DNA from: CAZTUH01 sp964620485
GTDB lineage: Bacteria; Pseudomonadota; Gammaproteobacteria; Burkholderiales; Burkholderiaceae_B
Direction of reading: 5' to 3'
Length of the DNA: 64,000 nt
NCBI GenBank assembly: GCA_964620485.1
Contig: CAZUGU010000012.1
Coordinates: forward strand, 45,806 to 109,805
Shown piece after piece: positions 1 to 7,892 of this stretch (position 1 is its first letter; the number at the start of each line of letters is the position of its first letter). The notes beneath the pieces were generated by a model. It was given only the letters and a program-made list of their open reading frames with translations. It made no database searches and had not been told where the DNA came from. The translations under genes and the position numbers were made by a program.

Positions 1-132
1 TATTTCAAGTCCAACCATAACAAAATTTCCATTCTTAAATGTTATCATTTCACTACGGGTTGTTTTAAAGGAAAATAGATTGTCGTTCCAATGATGTACG
101 TTCAAGACTCGCTCTGTATTAAAAATTTTCAT
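1..132 (-). CDS. fpr: Ferredoxin-NADP(+) reductase, N-terminal 44 residues (runs off window)
   Basis: The reverse strand reads from an ATG at 132 to the window edge with no stop. The 44 residues carry the N-terminal pattern of proteobacterial Fpr: residues N5-T-E-R-V-L10, H13-H-W-N16 and S21-F-K-T-T-R26, then N36-F-V-M-V-G-L. This is the start of the FAD-binding beta-barrel. The family moves electrons between NADPH and ferredoxin or flavodoxin in the cytoplasm. The rest of the gene lies beyond base 1, so length and NADP-binding residues cannot be checked. It is divergent from the iron-transport operon and shares a 373-bp gap with it that holds several inverted repeats. The identification rests on recognising the conserved N-terminus. 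Confidence 0.8.
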   Translation of the reverse strand, partial: MKIFNTERVLNVHHWNDNLFSFKTTRSEMITFKNGNFVMVGLEI

Positions 133-284
133 AATAATAAATGGATTATAAAGAAAATAATATGATTCTAATCAAGTAAATCAGAAATAAAATACTCATC
201 AATTAAATGAATCGTCATATTAATTCAATATGATTAAATCATTTTCATATTCTTTCAAAAGTTTTGTTTGTTTACTTTATTTGT

Positions 285-336
285 AAATCCATAATTCTAA
301 CAAATTTTTGCTAGAATTTGTTAGAATTATGGATTT
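285..336. repeat. Perfect 22-bp inverted repeat, 8-nt loop
   Basis: Left arm 285-306 and right arm 315-336 are exact reverse complements, with loop 307-314. It lies between two divergent genes, about 150 bp upstream of fpr and 170 bp upstream of fbpA, so it is not at the end of any gene in view. The arms contain only four G/C pairs. It could be a long hairpin in a leader RNA, a cruciform or a protein-binding site. The sequence does not decide which. Confidence 0.85.
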
Positions 337-433
337 AGATTGTCACAAATTTAAGATCTATTAATTACTAATCAAGAAGTTGAATATGATCTAGCTTCCT
401 GTTATCGTTCCAATAATATTTTTTTAAAAATTC

Positions 434-456
434 AATAAGTTTATTCTAAACTTATT
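434..456. promoter_or_regulatory. 10-bp perfect inverted repeat upstream of fbpA
   Basis: Arms 434-443 and 447-456 match exactly around a 3-nt spacer. The dyad ends 49 bp before the fbpA start, where an operator of an iron-transport operon could sit. A second smaller dyad follows at 464-480. It does not match the classical Fur box closely, so the regulator is not identified. Confidence 0.45.
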
Positions 457-463
457 TTATATA

Positions 464-480
464 ATTACAAGCATTGTAAT
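464..480. promoter_or_regulatory. 7-bp inverted repeat upstream of fbpA
   Basis: Arms 464-470 (ATTACAA) and 474-480 (TTGTAAT) flank a 3-nt spacer, the same geometry as the dyad at 434-456. It ends 25 bp before the fbpA start codon, so a protein bound here could block transcription or translation initiation. The function is inferred from position only. Confidence 0.35.
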
Positions 481-505
481 ATTCATCTTTATTAGGAGTT
501 GTTCA

Positions 506-1537
506 ATGTCAATTAGGTATTTTGTTCTTCGTGTTCTAGTTTTGATGAGCTTTACTTTATTTTTTTATTTACCCGTTCATTCAAAAGAAGAAGTTAATTT
601 ATATACTACTCGTGAACCTAAATTAATTCGGCCTTTTTTAGATATCTTTTCTAAAGAAAGTGGTATAAACGTCAATACTATTTTTGTAAAGGATGGTTTA
701 CTTGAACGTGTAAAAGCTGAAGGTTCCAAATCACCTGCCGATGTTCTAATGATGGTAGATATTGGGAATTTATTAGATTTAGTTGATAATAAAATCACAC
801 AAAAAATCGAATCAAAAACTCTAGAGACTATCATTCCTGAAAATCTTCGTGATCCTGATGGTATGTGGTTCACTTTATCTTTACGAGATCGTGTTCTCTA
901 TGTAAGAAAAGATTTAAAATTAGAAAATTTTAACTATGAAGATCTTGCTAATCCAGAATGGAAAGGAAAGGTTTGTATGCGCTCTGGTCAACATCCATAT
1001 AATACGGCAATGATAGCTGCTATGATAGCGCATAATGGGGCTTCAGCTACTGAAGCTTGGTTACGTGGTGTAAAAAGTAATTTAGCTCGAAAAGCAACTG
1101 GTGGTGATCGTGATATTGCCAGAGATATTCTTGGAGGTATTTGTGATATTGGTCTCGCCAATACTTATTATGCTGGCCATATGAAAAATTCAAATATTGG
1201 AACTGATTCACGTAAATGGGGAGATGCTATTCGCATTATACGTCCTAATTTTAAAAATAAAATCGGAACACATGTCAATATCAGTGGTGCATCTGTGGCT
1301 CGCTATGCTCCTAATAAAGAAAATGCTATCAAATTACTAGATTTTTTAGTTTCAGAAACTGCACAAACACTATATGCACAAGCAAACTATGAATATCCTG
1401 TTCGATCCAATGTAAAATTGGATCCTGTAATTGATGGTTTCGGAATACTTGAAGCTGATTCATTACCACTGGTTAAAATTGCTCAATATAGAAAACAAGC
1501 TAGTGAATTGATTGATAAAGTTGGCTTTGATAATTAA
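506..1537 (+). CDS. fbpA: Iron(III) ABC transporter, periplasmic substrate-binding protein
   Basis: This 343-residue protein starts at ATG 506 behind a good ribosome binding site (TAGGAG at 493-498). Residues 1-26 form a signal peptide: a basic start, a hydrophobic stretch and a cut near H25-S26. The mature part is a class-1 ferric-binding protein of the FbpA/FutA type. Adjacent tyrosines Y221-Y222 correspond to the paired iron-ligand tyrosines of this family. It would bind ferric iron in the periplasm and hand it to the permease encoded 81 bp downstream. The order fbpA-fbpB-fbpC is the usual operon. Inverted repeats upstream suggest control, perhaps by iron. The closest alternative is a related thiamine- or polyamine-type binding protein, which the tyrosine pair argues against. 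Confidence 0.92.
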   Translation: MSIRYFVLRVLVLMSFTLFFYLPVHSKEEVNLYTTREPKLIRPFLDIFSKESGINVNTIFVKDGLLERVKAEGSKSPADVLMMVDIGNLLDLVDNKITQKIESKTLETIIPENLRDPDGMWFTLSLRDRVLYVRKDLKLENFNYEDLANPEWKGKVCMRSGQHPYNTAMIAAMIAHNGASATEAWLRGVKSNLARKATGGDRDIARDILGGICDIGLANTYYAGHMKNSNIGTDSRKWGDAIRIIRPNFKNKIGTHVNISGASVARYAPNKENAIKLLDFLVSETAQTLYAQANYEYPVRSNVKLDPVIDGFGILEADSLPLVKIAQYRKQASELIDKVGFDN

Positions 1538-1618
1538 CTTTATTTAAGTTAGTCTCTTCAGACTTTAATTACTCTTTTTATCTCTAGATAGACAGAATAT
1601 AAAAATTTATTTTGGTAC

Positions 1619-3283
1619 ATGCATACTAATTCTTTGCCATATTGGTTTATAAGATTTCGGGTTGAACGAGGATTAACCTGCCTGATAGGAGTTTTATTAA
1701 TTGCATTAATGGTCATAACTCCACTAATTACATTAGCATGGCATGCTATGCATGCGGATATACATCAATGGAAACATCTAATGCTTTATGTTATGCCATA
1801 TGCTTTTAAAAATACAATAGCATTACTTATTGGTGTTGGTTTACTTGTCAGTATTCTAGGAACTAGTACTGCATGGTTAGTTACTGCTTATAGATTTCCT
1901 TCTCATAGCATTTTGAATTGGGCCCTCCTTTTACCCTTGGCCTCTCCAGCATATATTATCGCATTTGCATATTTAGATATTTTACATCCTATAGGTCCAA
2001 TATCTACTGTAATCAAGATCTTATTTAATTGCCAATGTCAATCAAATCTACCAGATTTAAGATCGATTTATGGCGCAATATTTATATTAGGTTTTGTTTT
2101 ATATCCTTATGTATATCTTACAACTCGTGCCATGTTTATGACACAAGCGACTAATTTATTAGAAATTGCCCGATCTTTAGGTTTAACTCAATCTAGTATT
2201 TTTTTTCGAGTTGCAATACCATTAGCTAGACCTGCAATCATTATTGGAACTAGTTTAGCTTTGTTAGAAACATTAAATGATATTGGAGTTTCTGAATTTC
2301 TTGGTATTCAAACACTAACAGTTTCAGTTTATACAACATGGGTGACACGTTCAAATTTATCTGGAGCATCACAGATTTCCATTGCAATACTAATCCTAAC
2401 AATGATACTAATCATAATTGAACATCACGGGCGTAGGCGACAGCGTTACATTAATACACGATGTACAAAACCCATACAAGCTCAGATTCTAAAAGGAAAA
2501 ATCGCTATACCTATAATTTTTTTGAGTTGGATGCCAGTTTTGATAGGATTTATCGTACCAATGATATACTTAATCATTGAAACATATAAACGTTTAAATT
2601 TAATTGGTAGTATATCAAATCAAATAATAGTTAGTTTTAGCAATAGTTTGATCATTGCATTAATCGTAACTATCATTACACTGTTATTCGGGTTAATTAT
2701 ATCTTGGTTCGGATATTTATCGCGTGATAGTACAGAATTTAGTTTAGGTCATTTTCTCATACGCATTACTAATCTTGGTTATGCTATTCCATCTACGATC
2801 TTAGCCATAGGTTTATTAATTCCTTTATCTTGGATAGATCAAATATTTGGCAAATTATTAGGTAGTAACAAACAATTTTTGATGGGATCTATTATTGGAT
2901 TAATTTGTGCGAATACAATTAGGTTTTTAACAATTTCTGCTGGTGGTATAGAGGCGGGTTTAGCTCGTATACAACCATCGCTCGAACAAGCTTCTCGTTT
3001 GTTAGGAGAATCGGCAATTGGTACTCTGCGTCGAATTCACTTACCATTGTTACAGCCAATACTTATTTCTAGCGCGATACTTATTTTTCTAGATGCTATG
3101 AAAGAATTACCTGCTACGTTATTATTGAGACCTATGAATTTCGAAACTCTAGCTACATATCTTTATGCTGAAGCAGCACGTGGAACATATGAAGAGGGAA
3201 TTATTGCAGCACTCGCCATTGTAATGGCTGGTGTAATTCCAATACTTCTTCTTGCATATGTTAACTTAAAAACAAGATTATAA
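1619..3283 (+). CDS. fbpB: Iron(III) ABC transporter permease, fused double-domain type
   Basis: This 554-residue, strongly hydrophobic inner-membrane protein has two tandem binding-protein-dependent transport domains, as expected for FbpB/SfuB/AfuB. Each half has the EAA loop that docks the ATPase: about residues 182-206 (E-I-A-R-S-L-G) and 456-480 (E-Q-A-S-R-L-L-G). About twelve membrane segments can be drawn, with a basic cytoplasmic linker near 270-280 joining the halves. Length is normal for the family. It is the middle gene of the iron uptake operon and its stop lies 3 bp before the fbpC start, which suggests coupled translation. Confidence 0.92.
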   Translation: MHTNSLPYWFIRFRVERGLTCLIGVLLIALMVITPLITLAWHAMHADIHQWKHLMLYVMPYAFKNTIALLIGVGLLVSILGTSTAWLVTAYRFPSHSILNWALLLPLASPAYIIAFAYLDILHPIGPISTVIKILFNCQCQSNLPDLRSIYGAIFILGFVLYPYVYLTTRAMFMTQATNLLEIARSLGLTQSSIFFRVAIPLARPAIIIGTSLALLETLNDIGVSEFLGIQTLTVSVYTTWVTRSNLSGASQISIAILILTMILIIIEHHGRRRQRYINTRCTKPIQAQILKGKIAIPIIFLSWMPVLIGFIVPMIYLIIETYKRLNLIGSISNQIIVSFSNSLIIALIVTIITLLFGLIISWFGYLSRDSTEFSLGHFLIRITNLGYAIPSTILAIGLLIPLSWIDQIFGKLLGSNKQFLMGSIIGLICANTIRFLTISAGGIEAGLARIQPSLEQASRLLGESAIGTLRRIHLPLLQPILISSAILIFLDAMKELPATLLLRPMNFETLATYLYAEAARGTYEEGIIAALAIVMAGVIPILLLAYVNLKTRL

Positions 3284-3286
3284 ACT

Positions 3287-4090
3287 ATGTTACATTTCTT
3301 AGAACTTGAAAATGTATCGGTTTCTTATAGAATGCCTAACAGAAGTAAAAAAATTGTAATAGATTCTTTATTTATGGATTTACCTACTGGGTATATTGGA
3401 TCTTTACTAGGTAGATCTGCGTCTGGTAAAACGACAATATTACGTGCTATTGCTGGATTTGAACCAGTTACTTCAGGAATAATCCGACTTGGAGGAAGTA
3501 TCATATCTTCTTTAAATATTCAAGTCGCACCTGAAGAACGTCGGATAGGAATGGTCTTTCAAGACTATGCATTATTTCCTCATTTAACTGCAGCACAAAA
3601 TGTAGGATTTGGCTTGCGAAAATTTAGCTTTAATACTCGAAAAAGACGTGTTGCTGAAATGCTTGATCTAGTTGATCTAGGACACATTGCAAATAATTAT
3701 CCTCACGAACTATCCGGTGGCCAGCAGCAACGCATTACTCTAGCACGTGCATTAGCACCATCACCAGAACTATTACTACTAGACGAGCCATTTTCAAATC
3801 TAGACATTGATATGCGAGAACATTTAGCATTTGAAGTTCGAGATATTCTAAAATTAGCCGGACATACTGCAATTTTAGTTACTCATAATCACGCTGAAGC
3901 ATTTGCAATTGCTGATAGAATTGGAATCATGTCTGATGGAAAAATTATTCAATGGGATACTCCTTATAATTTATATCACAATCCTATAAATAGTTTCGTT
4001 AAAAAATTTATTCATCGTGATAGTCTAATGGAAAGAAGAAAGCAAGCCCTCACTAGAGGATTAAATCCTTGCTTTAAAGAAACTATATAA
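3287..4090 (+). CDS. fbpC: Iron(III) ABC transporter ATP-binding protein, short form
   Basis: All nucleotide-binding motifs of an ABC ATPase are present: Walker A G42-R-S-A-S-G-K-T49, Q-loop glutamine Q92, signature L142-S-G-G-Q146, Walker B ending in D167-E168-P, and switch histidine H200. It would energise FbpB. The protein is 267 residues long, whereas family members I know are about 350 and carry a C-terminal regulatory (TOBE-like) domain. Here only a short basic tail follows the ATPase core. The core is intact, so it is probably functional with reduced regulation. A small hairpin overlaps its stop codon. Confidence 0.9.
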   Translation: MLHFLELENVSVSYRMPNRSKKIVIDSLFMDLPTGYIGSLLGRSASGKTTILRAIAGFEPVTSGIIRLGGSIISSLNIQVAPEERRIGMVFQDYALFPHLTAAQNVGFGLRKFSFNTRKRRVAEMLDLVDLGHIANNYPHELSGGQQQRITLARALAPSPELLLLDEPFSNLDIDMREHLAFEVRDILKLAGHTAILVTHNHAEAFAIADRIGIMSDGKIIQWDTPYNLYHNPINSFVKKFIHRDSLMERRKQALTRGLNPCFKETI

Positions 4091-4104
4091 TATAAATATA
4101 GTTT
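4080..4104 (+). terminator. Hairpin at the end of fbpC
   Basis: Arms 4080-4088 and 4096-4104 pair perfectly (9 bp) and are followed by a T-rich run. It overlaps the fbpC stop codon and lies between the convergent fbpC and glnA genes, so it may serve both. The stem has only one G/C pair, so strength as a terminator is uncertain. Confidence 0.5.
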
Positions 4105-4128
4105 TTAAAAATTAAGTATAATAAAGTC

Positions 4129-5541
4129 TTATAGACCATAATACATATCAAATTCAATTGGATGTGTTGTCATTCGTAGATTATTGACATCTTTCATCTT
4201 CAATTCTATAAATGCATTTAGCATATCATGACTAAAAACATCACCTCTTGTTAAAAATTCGTTATCTCTTTCAAGAGCTGTTAATGCTTCTTCAAGTGAA
4301 GCGCAAACTGTTGGAATTTTAGAATCATCTTCTAACGAAAGATTATATAAATTTGCATCTGTAGGATTACCTGGATGAATCTTATTTTGCACTCCGTCTA
4401 AACCCGCCATCATCAAAGCTGAAAAAGCTAGGTAAGGATTAGCTAATGAATCTGGAAAGCGCGTTTCTATACGTTGGCTATTTGGATTGTTCTCATATGG
4501 AATACGAACTGACGTTGATCTGTTACATGCTGCATATGAAAGTTTAACTGGTGCTTCATAATGAGGTACTAATCGTTTATATGAATTAGTACAGGGATTT
4601 GTAATGGCATTCAATGCACGTCCATGTTTAATTATTCCGCCAATATAATATAAAGCAAATTCTGATAAACCTGCGTAACCATTTCCAGCAAATAAATTTC
4701 TGTTATCTTTCCAGATAGACTGATGTACATGCATACCGGAACCATTATCATTAATTATTGGTTTTGGCATAAATGTTGCGGTTTTACCATAGGAATGAGC
4801 AACATTACGAATAATATATTTCATGAGTTGTGTCCAATCAGCTCTTTGAACTAACGTGCTAAATTTAGTACCAATTTCCAATTGTCCAGGGGCCGCAACT
4901 TCATGATGATGGAGTTCAACTGGTATTCCAACTTTTTCCATTAACAAACACATTTCTGAACGCATATCTTGAAATGAATCAGTAGGAGGAACACGAAAAT
5001 ATCCGCCACCAATACTAGGGCGATGACCAGTGTTACCATTTTTCATTTTAATTGCAGTTGACCAAGGAGCTTCTTCAGATTTTATTTTAAAAAATGTATT
5101 AGACATGTCAATATTCCATGTAACACTATCAAAAACAAAAAATTCAGGCTCAGGACCAAAATAAGCTGCATCACCTAGGCCTGAAGATCTTAAATAAGAT
5201 TCGGCACGTCTTGCTATCGAACGAGGATCACGATGATAATCTTTTAATTTAAATGGATCGAATATATTACACAGCATAATTAAGGTTGATTCTTTGTAAA
5301 ATGGATCAATAACAGCAGTATTTATATCTGGGATCAACAGCATATCGGATTTCTCGACATTTTTCCATCCTGGAACTGATGAACCGTCAAAAGCATACCC
5401 ATTTTTCAGTTTTTCTTCATTAAGAGTATTAGCAGGTAAAGTAGTATGATATTCTTGTCCTATTGTGTCCGTAAAACGGAAGTCGATGAATTTGATTTCA
5501 TTGTCAGCGATCTGTTTAAGAACGCTTTTAAAACTTATCAT
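4129..5541 (-). CDS. glnA: Glutamine synthetase, type I
   Basis: This 470-residue protein has the normal length of GSI. It makes glutamine from glutamate, ammonia and ATP in the cytoplasm and works as a dodecamer. Visible motifs include D52-G-S-S near the N-terminus, the metal/glutamate-site stretch E131-P-E-F-F, the H269-to-H273 region (G-M-H-V-H-Q), and N-rich substrate loop residues near 315-320. Tyrosine 399 (N-L-Y-N) is at the site adenylylated in GlnE-regulated enzymes, so covalent control is possible. The start ATG is preceded by GGAG. No glnB or ntrBC lies nearby. It is convergent with the iron operon. Confidence 0.97.
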   Translation of the reverse strand: MISFKSVLKQIADNEIKFIDFRFTDTIGQEYHTTLPANTLNEEKLKNGYAFDGSSVPGWKNVEKSDMLLIPDINTAVIDPFYKESTLIMLCNIFDPFKLKDYHRDPRSIARRAESYLRSSGLGDAAYFGPEPEFFVFDSVTWNIDMSNTFFKIKSEEAPWSTAIKMKNGNTGHRPSIGGGYFRVPPTDSFQDMRSEMCLLMEKVGIPVELHHHEVAAPGQLEIGTKFSTLVQRADWTQLMKYIIRNVAHSYGKTATFMPKPIINDNGSGMHVHQSIWKDNRNLFAGNGYAGLSEFALYYIGGIIKHGRALNAITNPCTNSYKRLVPHYEAPVKLSYAACNRSTSVRIPYENNPNSQRIETRFPDSLANPYLAFSALMMAGLDGVQNKIHPGNPTDANLYNLSLEDDSKIPTVCASLEEALTALERDNEFLTRGDVFSHDMLNAFIELKMKDVNNLRMTTHPIEFDMYYGL

Positions 5542-5665
5542 GTGATCTCCATTAGAATAAAACTGATAAAAAGTAGAATTGATGTTTATGTATAAAATTA
5601 AAGAAGGAATTCTTTACAAGAATTATTTTAATATTAATTAGCATCTAAATATTTGATTTTCAATA

Positions 5666-6871
5666 TTATAAAAACATTTCTTGTAATCTATTTAAAAAAT
5701 GCCATCCTTTGGAACTTGCTTTTAAATATTTAGGGTTTGAGTCTAATAATCCATATTTATAAGCACGATTAATCTTATGAGTAATACTAGTTAATGATAA
5801 TCCAGTACGTTCCATAAATAAGTTTGTTTTTACTCCATCCTTTAAGGACAATACGTTCAACATAAATTCAAAAGCTAATTGTTTAGAGTTAATTGTATAG
5901 TCTTTGACTATATGGCTTCCATCTTTGGACATGACATGTCTTATCCAAGATTTTGGATCGGTCATACGAATCTGACGAATAATTCGATCATAAAAAGATA
6001 TTTTTCCATGTGCTCCTGGGCCTAATCCCAAATAATCACCAAATTCCCAATAATTAAGATTATGTCGCGATCGACAACCTGATTGACAATAGGAAGATGT
6101 TTCATAATGATTAAATCCTTTGTCAATTATTTCATGTGAAATAGATTCTTGCATAGCTTCAACAAGATCATGACTAGGTAATTCTGGAATATATTTTCTT
6201 AAAACAGTATTTTGCTCTATAATTAATTCATAACATGAAAGATGATTTACATCAAATTCTATAGCTTTTTGTATATCTGATAGACATTCATGAATTTTTT
6301 GTTTTGGTAGTGCAAACATAATATCTAAATTAATATATTTAACAAATTTTTTTGTCATTTCTATTGTTTTTTTTACTTGCATAGCATCATAAGTACATCC
6401 TAATTTCTTTAAATATGTATCATTAAAACTCTGCGCATTAATTGAAAAACGATTTATCCCACTTTTTACATATTCACAAATATTATTTTTTTTAGCCAAC
6501 CCAGGATTAATTTCCATTGTAATTTCTGTATTTGATGAGATTCTTAGTAAAGAGCGAATCATAATTTGTAATGAATTAAATCCTGTAACAGAAAATAGAT
6601 TCGGAGTACATCCACCTATGAAAATTGATGTAATTGGTCTATTCCAAATTAACGGCAAAGACTGCTCTAAATCTAGGCGTAGTGCATTCAAATAATCATA
6701 TTCAGGAATTTCTATATTATTGATAATACATGTATGAGACATACAATAGGGATAATTCTGTATACACCATGGTACGTGAATATATATTGATAATGGTGGT
6801 AATTTTTTTAACCGTATAATATTTTTCTTTTGAAAAGTATTGTGCAATTGAACTAGATTTGGAAAAGTCAT
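5666..6871 (-). CDS. hemW: HemW-like (coproporphyrinogen III oxidase-like) protein with a mutated cluster motif
   Basis: The 401-residue length and overall sequence match HemW, a radical-SAM family heme chaperone often misannotated as HemN. Recognisable segments include H32-V-P-W-C36, the Q-S-F-N-D stretch near 150, L-S-C-Y-E near 215, and H-N-L-N-Y-W followed by G-D-Y-L-G-L-G-P-G-A-H-G. The CX3CX2C motif that holds the [4Fe-4S] cluster reads C36-X3-Y40-X2-C43: the middle cysteine is tyrosine (TAT instead of TGT), and the usual D-F after the motif is M-S. The glycine-rich SAM segment reads G86-G-C-T-P90 instead of G-G-G-T-P. The frame is otherwise intact. The start ATG has a good AAGGAG site. 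I infer a protein that cannot do normal radical-SAM chemistry: either a young pseudogene or a repurposed chaperone. Confidence 0.85.
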   Translation of the reverse strand: MTFPNLVQLHNTFQKKNIIRLKKLPPLSIYIHVPWCIQNYPYCMSHTCIINNIEIPEYDYLNALRLDLEQSLPLIWNRPITSIFIGGCTPNLFSVTGFNSLQIMIRSLLRISSNTEITMEINPGLAKKNNICEYVKSGINRFSINAQSFNDTYLKKLGCTYDAMQVKKTIEMTKKFVKYINLDIMFALPKQKIHECLSDIQKAIEFDVNHLSCYELIIEQNTVLRKYIPELPSHDLVEAMQESISHEIIDKGFNHYETSSYCQSGCRSRHNLNYWEFGDYLGLGPGAHGKISFYDRIIRQIRMTDPKSWIRHVMSKDGSHIVKDYTINSKQLAFEFMLNVLSLKDGVKTNLFMERTGLSLTSITHKINRAYKYGLLDSNPKYLKASSKGWHFLNRLQEMFL

Positions 6872-7056
6872 TTACTGCACTCCTTAGTAAAGATTAATTA
6901 GATAAAATTTCAATTTTTAATAATTACCTAAACCTTATTGTGATCAATATATGTAATTTTAATTTCTATTCTTTTAAATAATTACTTGTAATAAATGCAA
7001 TAAAAATCTTAATAAATATGAAATTTTTTCATTCATAAGATATTAGATTGAGTTTT

Positions 7057-7662
7057 TTAAATTGATAGTTCATTAACAGAACTTTCCGAATCAGGTAATG
7101 ACCAATCACGTAACAATGAAGCATTCTCTGGAACTTTTTTCATTTTTTCTAGAAAATTTGTTTGCAATAGGCCCATACGGTATGCATCTCTATATTTACC
7201 ATTTGAAAAAAATTCTTCTTTCAATATTCCTTCTGTTATAAAGCCGCATTGCTTATAAATATGTATTCCTGCTGTATTACTATGGTCAACAACTAAATAG
7301 ATTTTGTGAAGATTTAAGATCCTAAATGCATAGTTAATAGCAATTCTCGTTGCGCTTTTAGCATAGCCTCGGCCCTGAAAATTAGGAGCAATAATAATTT
7401 GAAATTCTGCACGTCGGTGTATATAATCAATTTCTACTAACTCAACCAGACCAGCTGGCTGATCACTGATATGTTCGATAATGAATCTCCGTTCATATTG
7501 ATCATGGATGTGACGTGTGTAAAGGGCAACTAATTCATCATAGGCTTCGTAGGGTTCTTCGAACCAATATCTCATAATAACATCATTGTTAGTCAATTTA
7601 TGTACAAACAGTAAGTCACCACTTTCTAATGGTCTTAATTTAATATCAGTATGTATTGGCAT
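7057..7662 (-). CDS. speG: Spermidine N1-acetyltransferase (GNAT family)
   Basis: This 201-residue GNAT protein matches SpeG closely over its first ~170 residues: K-L-R-P-L-E at 8-13, M-R-Y-W-F-E-E-P-Y-E-A near 30-40, R-R-F near 58, then G-L-V-E-L-V-E and H-R-R-A-E-F-Q-I-I-I. The acetyl-CoA loop is Q-G-R-G-Y-A. The enzyme acetylates spermidine or spermine and so lowers polyamine toxicity. The C-terminal ~30 residues are not part of the pattern I recognise. The ATG is preceded by AAGGAA. A 50-bp perfect palindrome starts 22 bp upstream of the start codon, so the promoter or leader is unusual. A RimJ/RimL-type acetyltransferase is less likely. Confidence 0.88.
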   Translation of the reverse strand: MPIHTDIKLRPLESGDLLFVHKLTNNDVIMRYWFEEPYEAYDELVALYTRHIHDQYERRFIIEHISDQPAGLVELVEIDYIHRRAEFQIIIAPNFQGRGYAKSATRIAINYAFRILNLHKIYLVVDHSNTAGIHIYKQCGFITEGILKEEFFSNGKYRDAYRMGLLQTNFLEKMKKVPENASLLRDWSLPDSESSVNELSI

Positions 7663-7683
7663 ATATCTATTCCTTTATGAAAC

Positions 7684-7733
7684 CATATTACTCTCTACAA
7701 ATATCTTTAAAGATATTTGTAGAGAGTAATATG
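7684..7733. repeat. 50-bp perfect palindrome (25-bp arms, no loop)
   Basis: Positions 7684-7708 and 7709-7733 are exact reverse complements about a centre between 7708 and 7709. It lies between divergent speG and xthA, with its edge 22 bp from the speG start and 160 bp from the xthA start. It is the longest perfect dyad found in the window. With no loop it is better suited to a cruciform or a dimeric protein site than to a simple RNA hairpin. Confidence 0.9.
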
Positions 7734-7892
7734 CGAAACTGACACTATGTAAAAAAATATCTACAAAATTTACTTATTCATTTTTACATTAAAACTCTTC
7801 ATTTCTTAAAATGAACTGATACATTTCATGCATATTTTATAAATTCTATAATTTGCAAAAATTTTTAAAAATTAGATAACAGGTTACTAAAA

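Larger units (their letters stand above)
133..505. other. Divergent intergenic region between fpr and fbpA
   Basis: No gene is visible. The gap must hold the promoters of both divergent genes. It contains a long perfect inverted repeat (285-336) and two compact inverted repeats with 3-nt spacers (434-456 and 464-480) close to fbpA. Confidence 0.7.

Noticed and set aside
577..873. Open frame on the strand opposite fbpA
   Set aside because: It is fully inside fbpA, has no family features and is typical of an antisense shadow frame.
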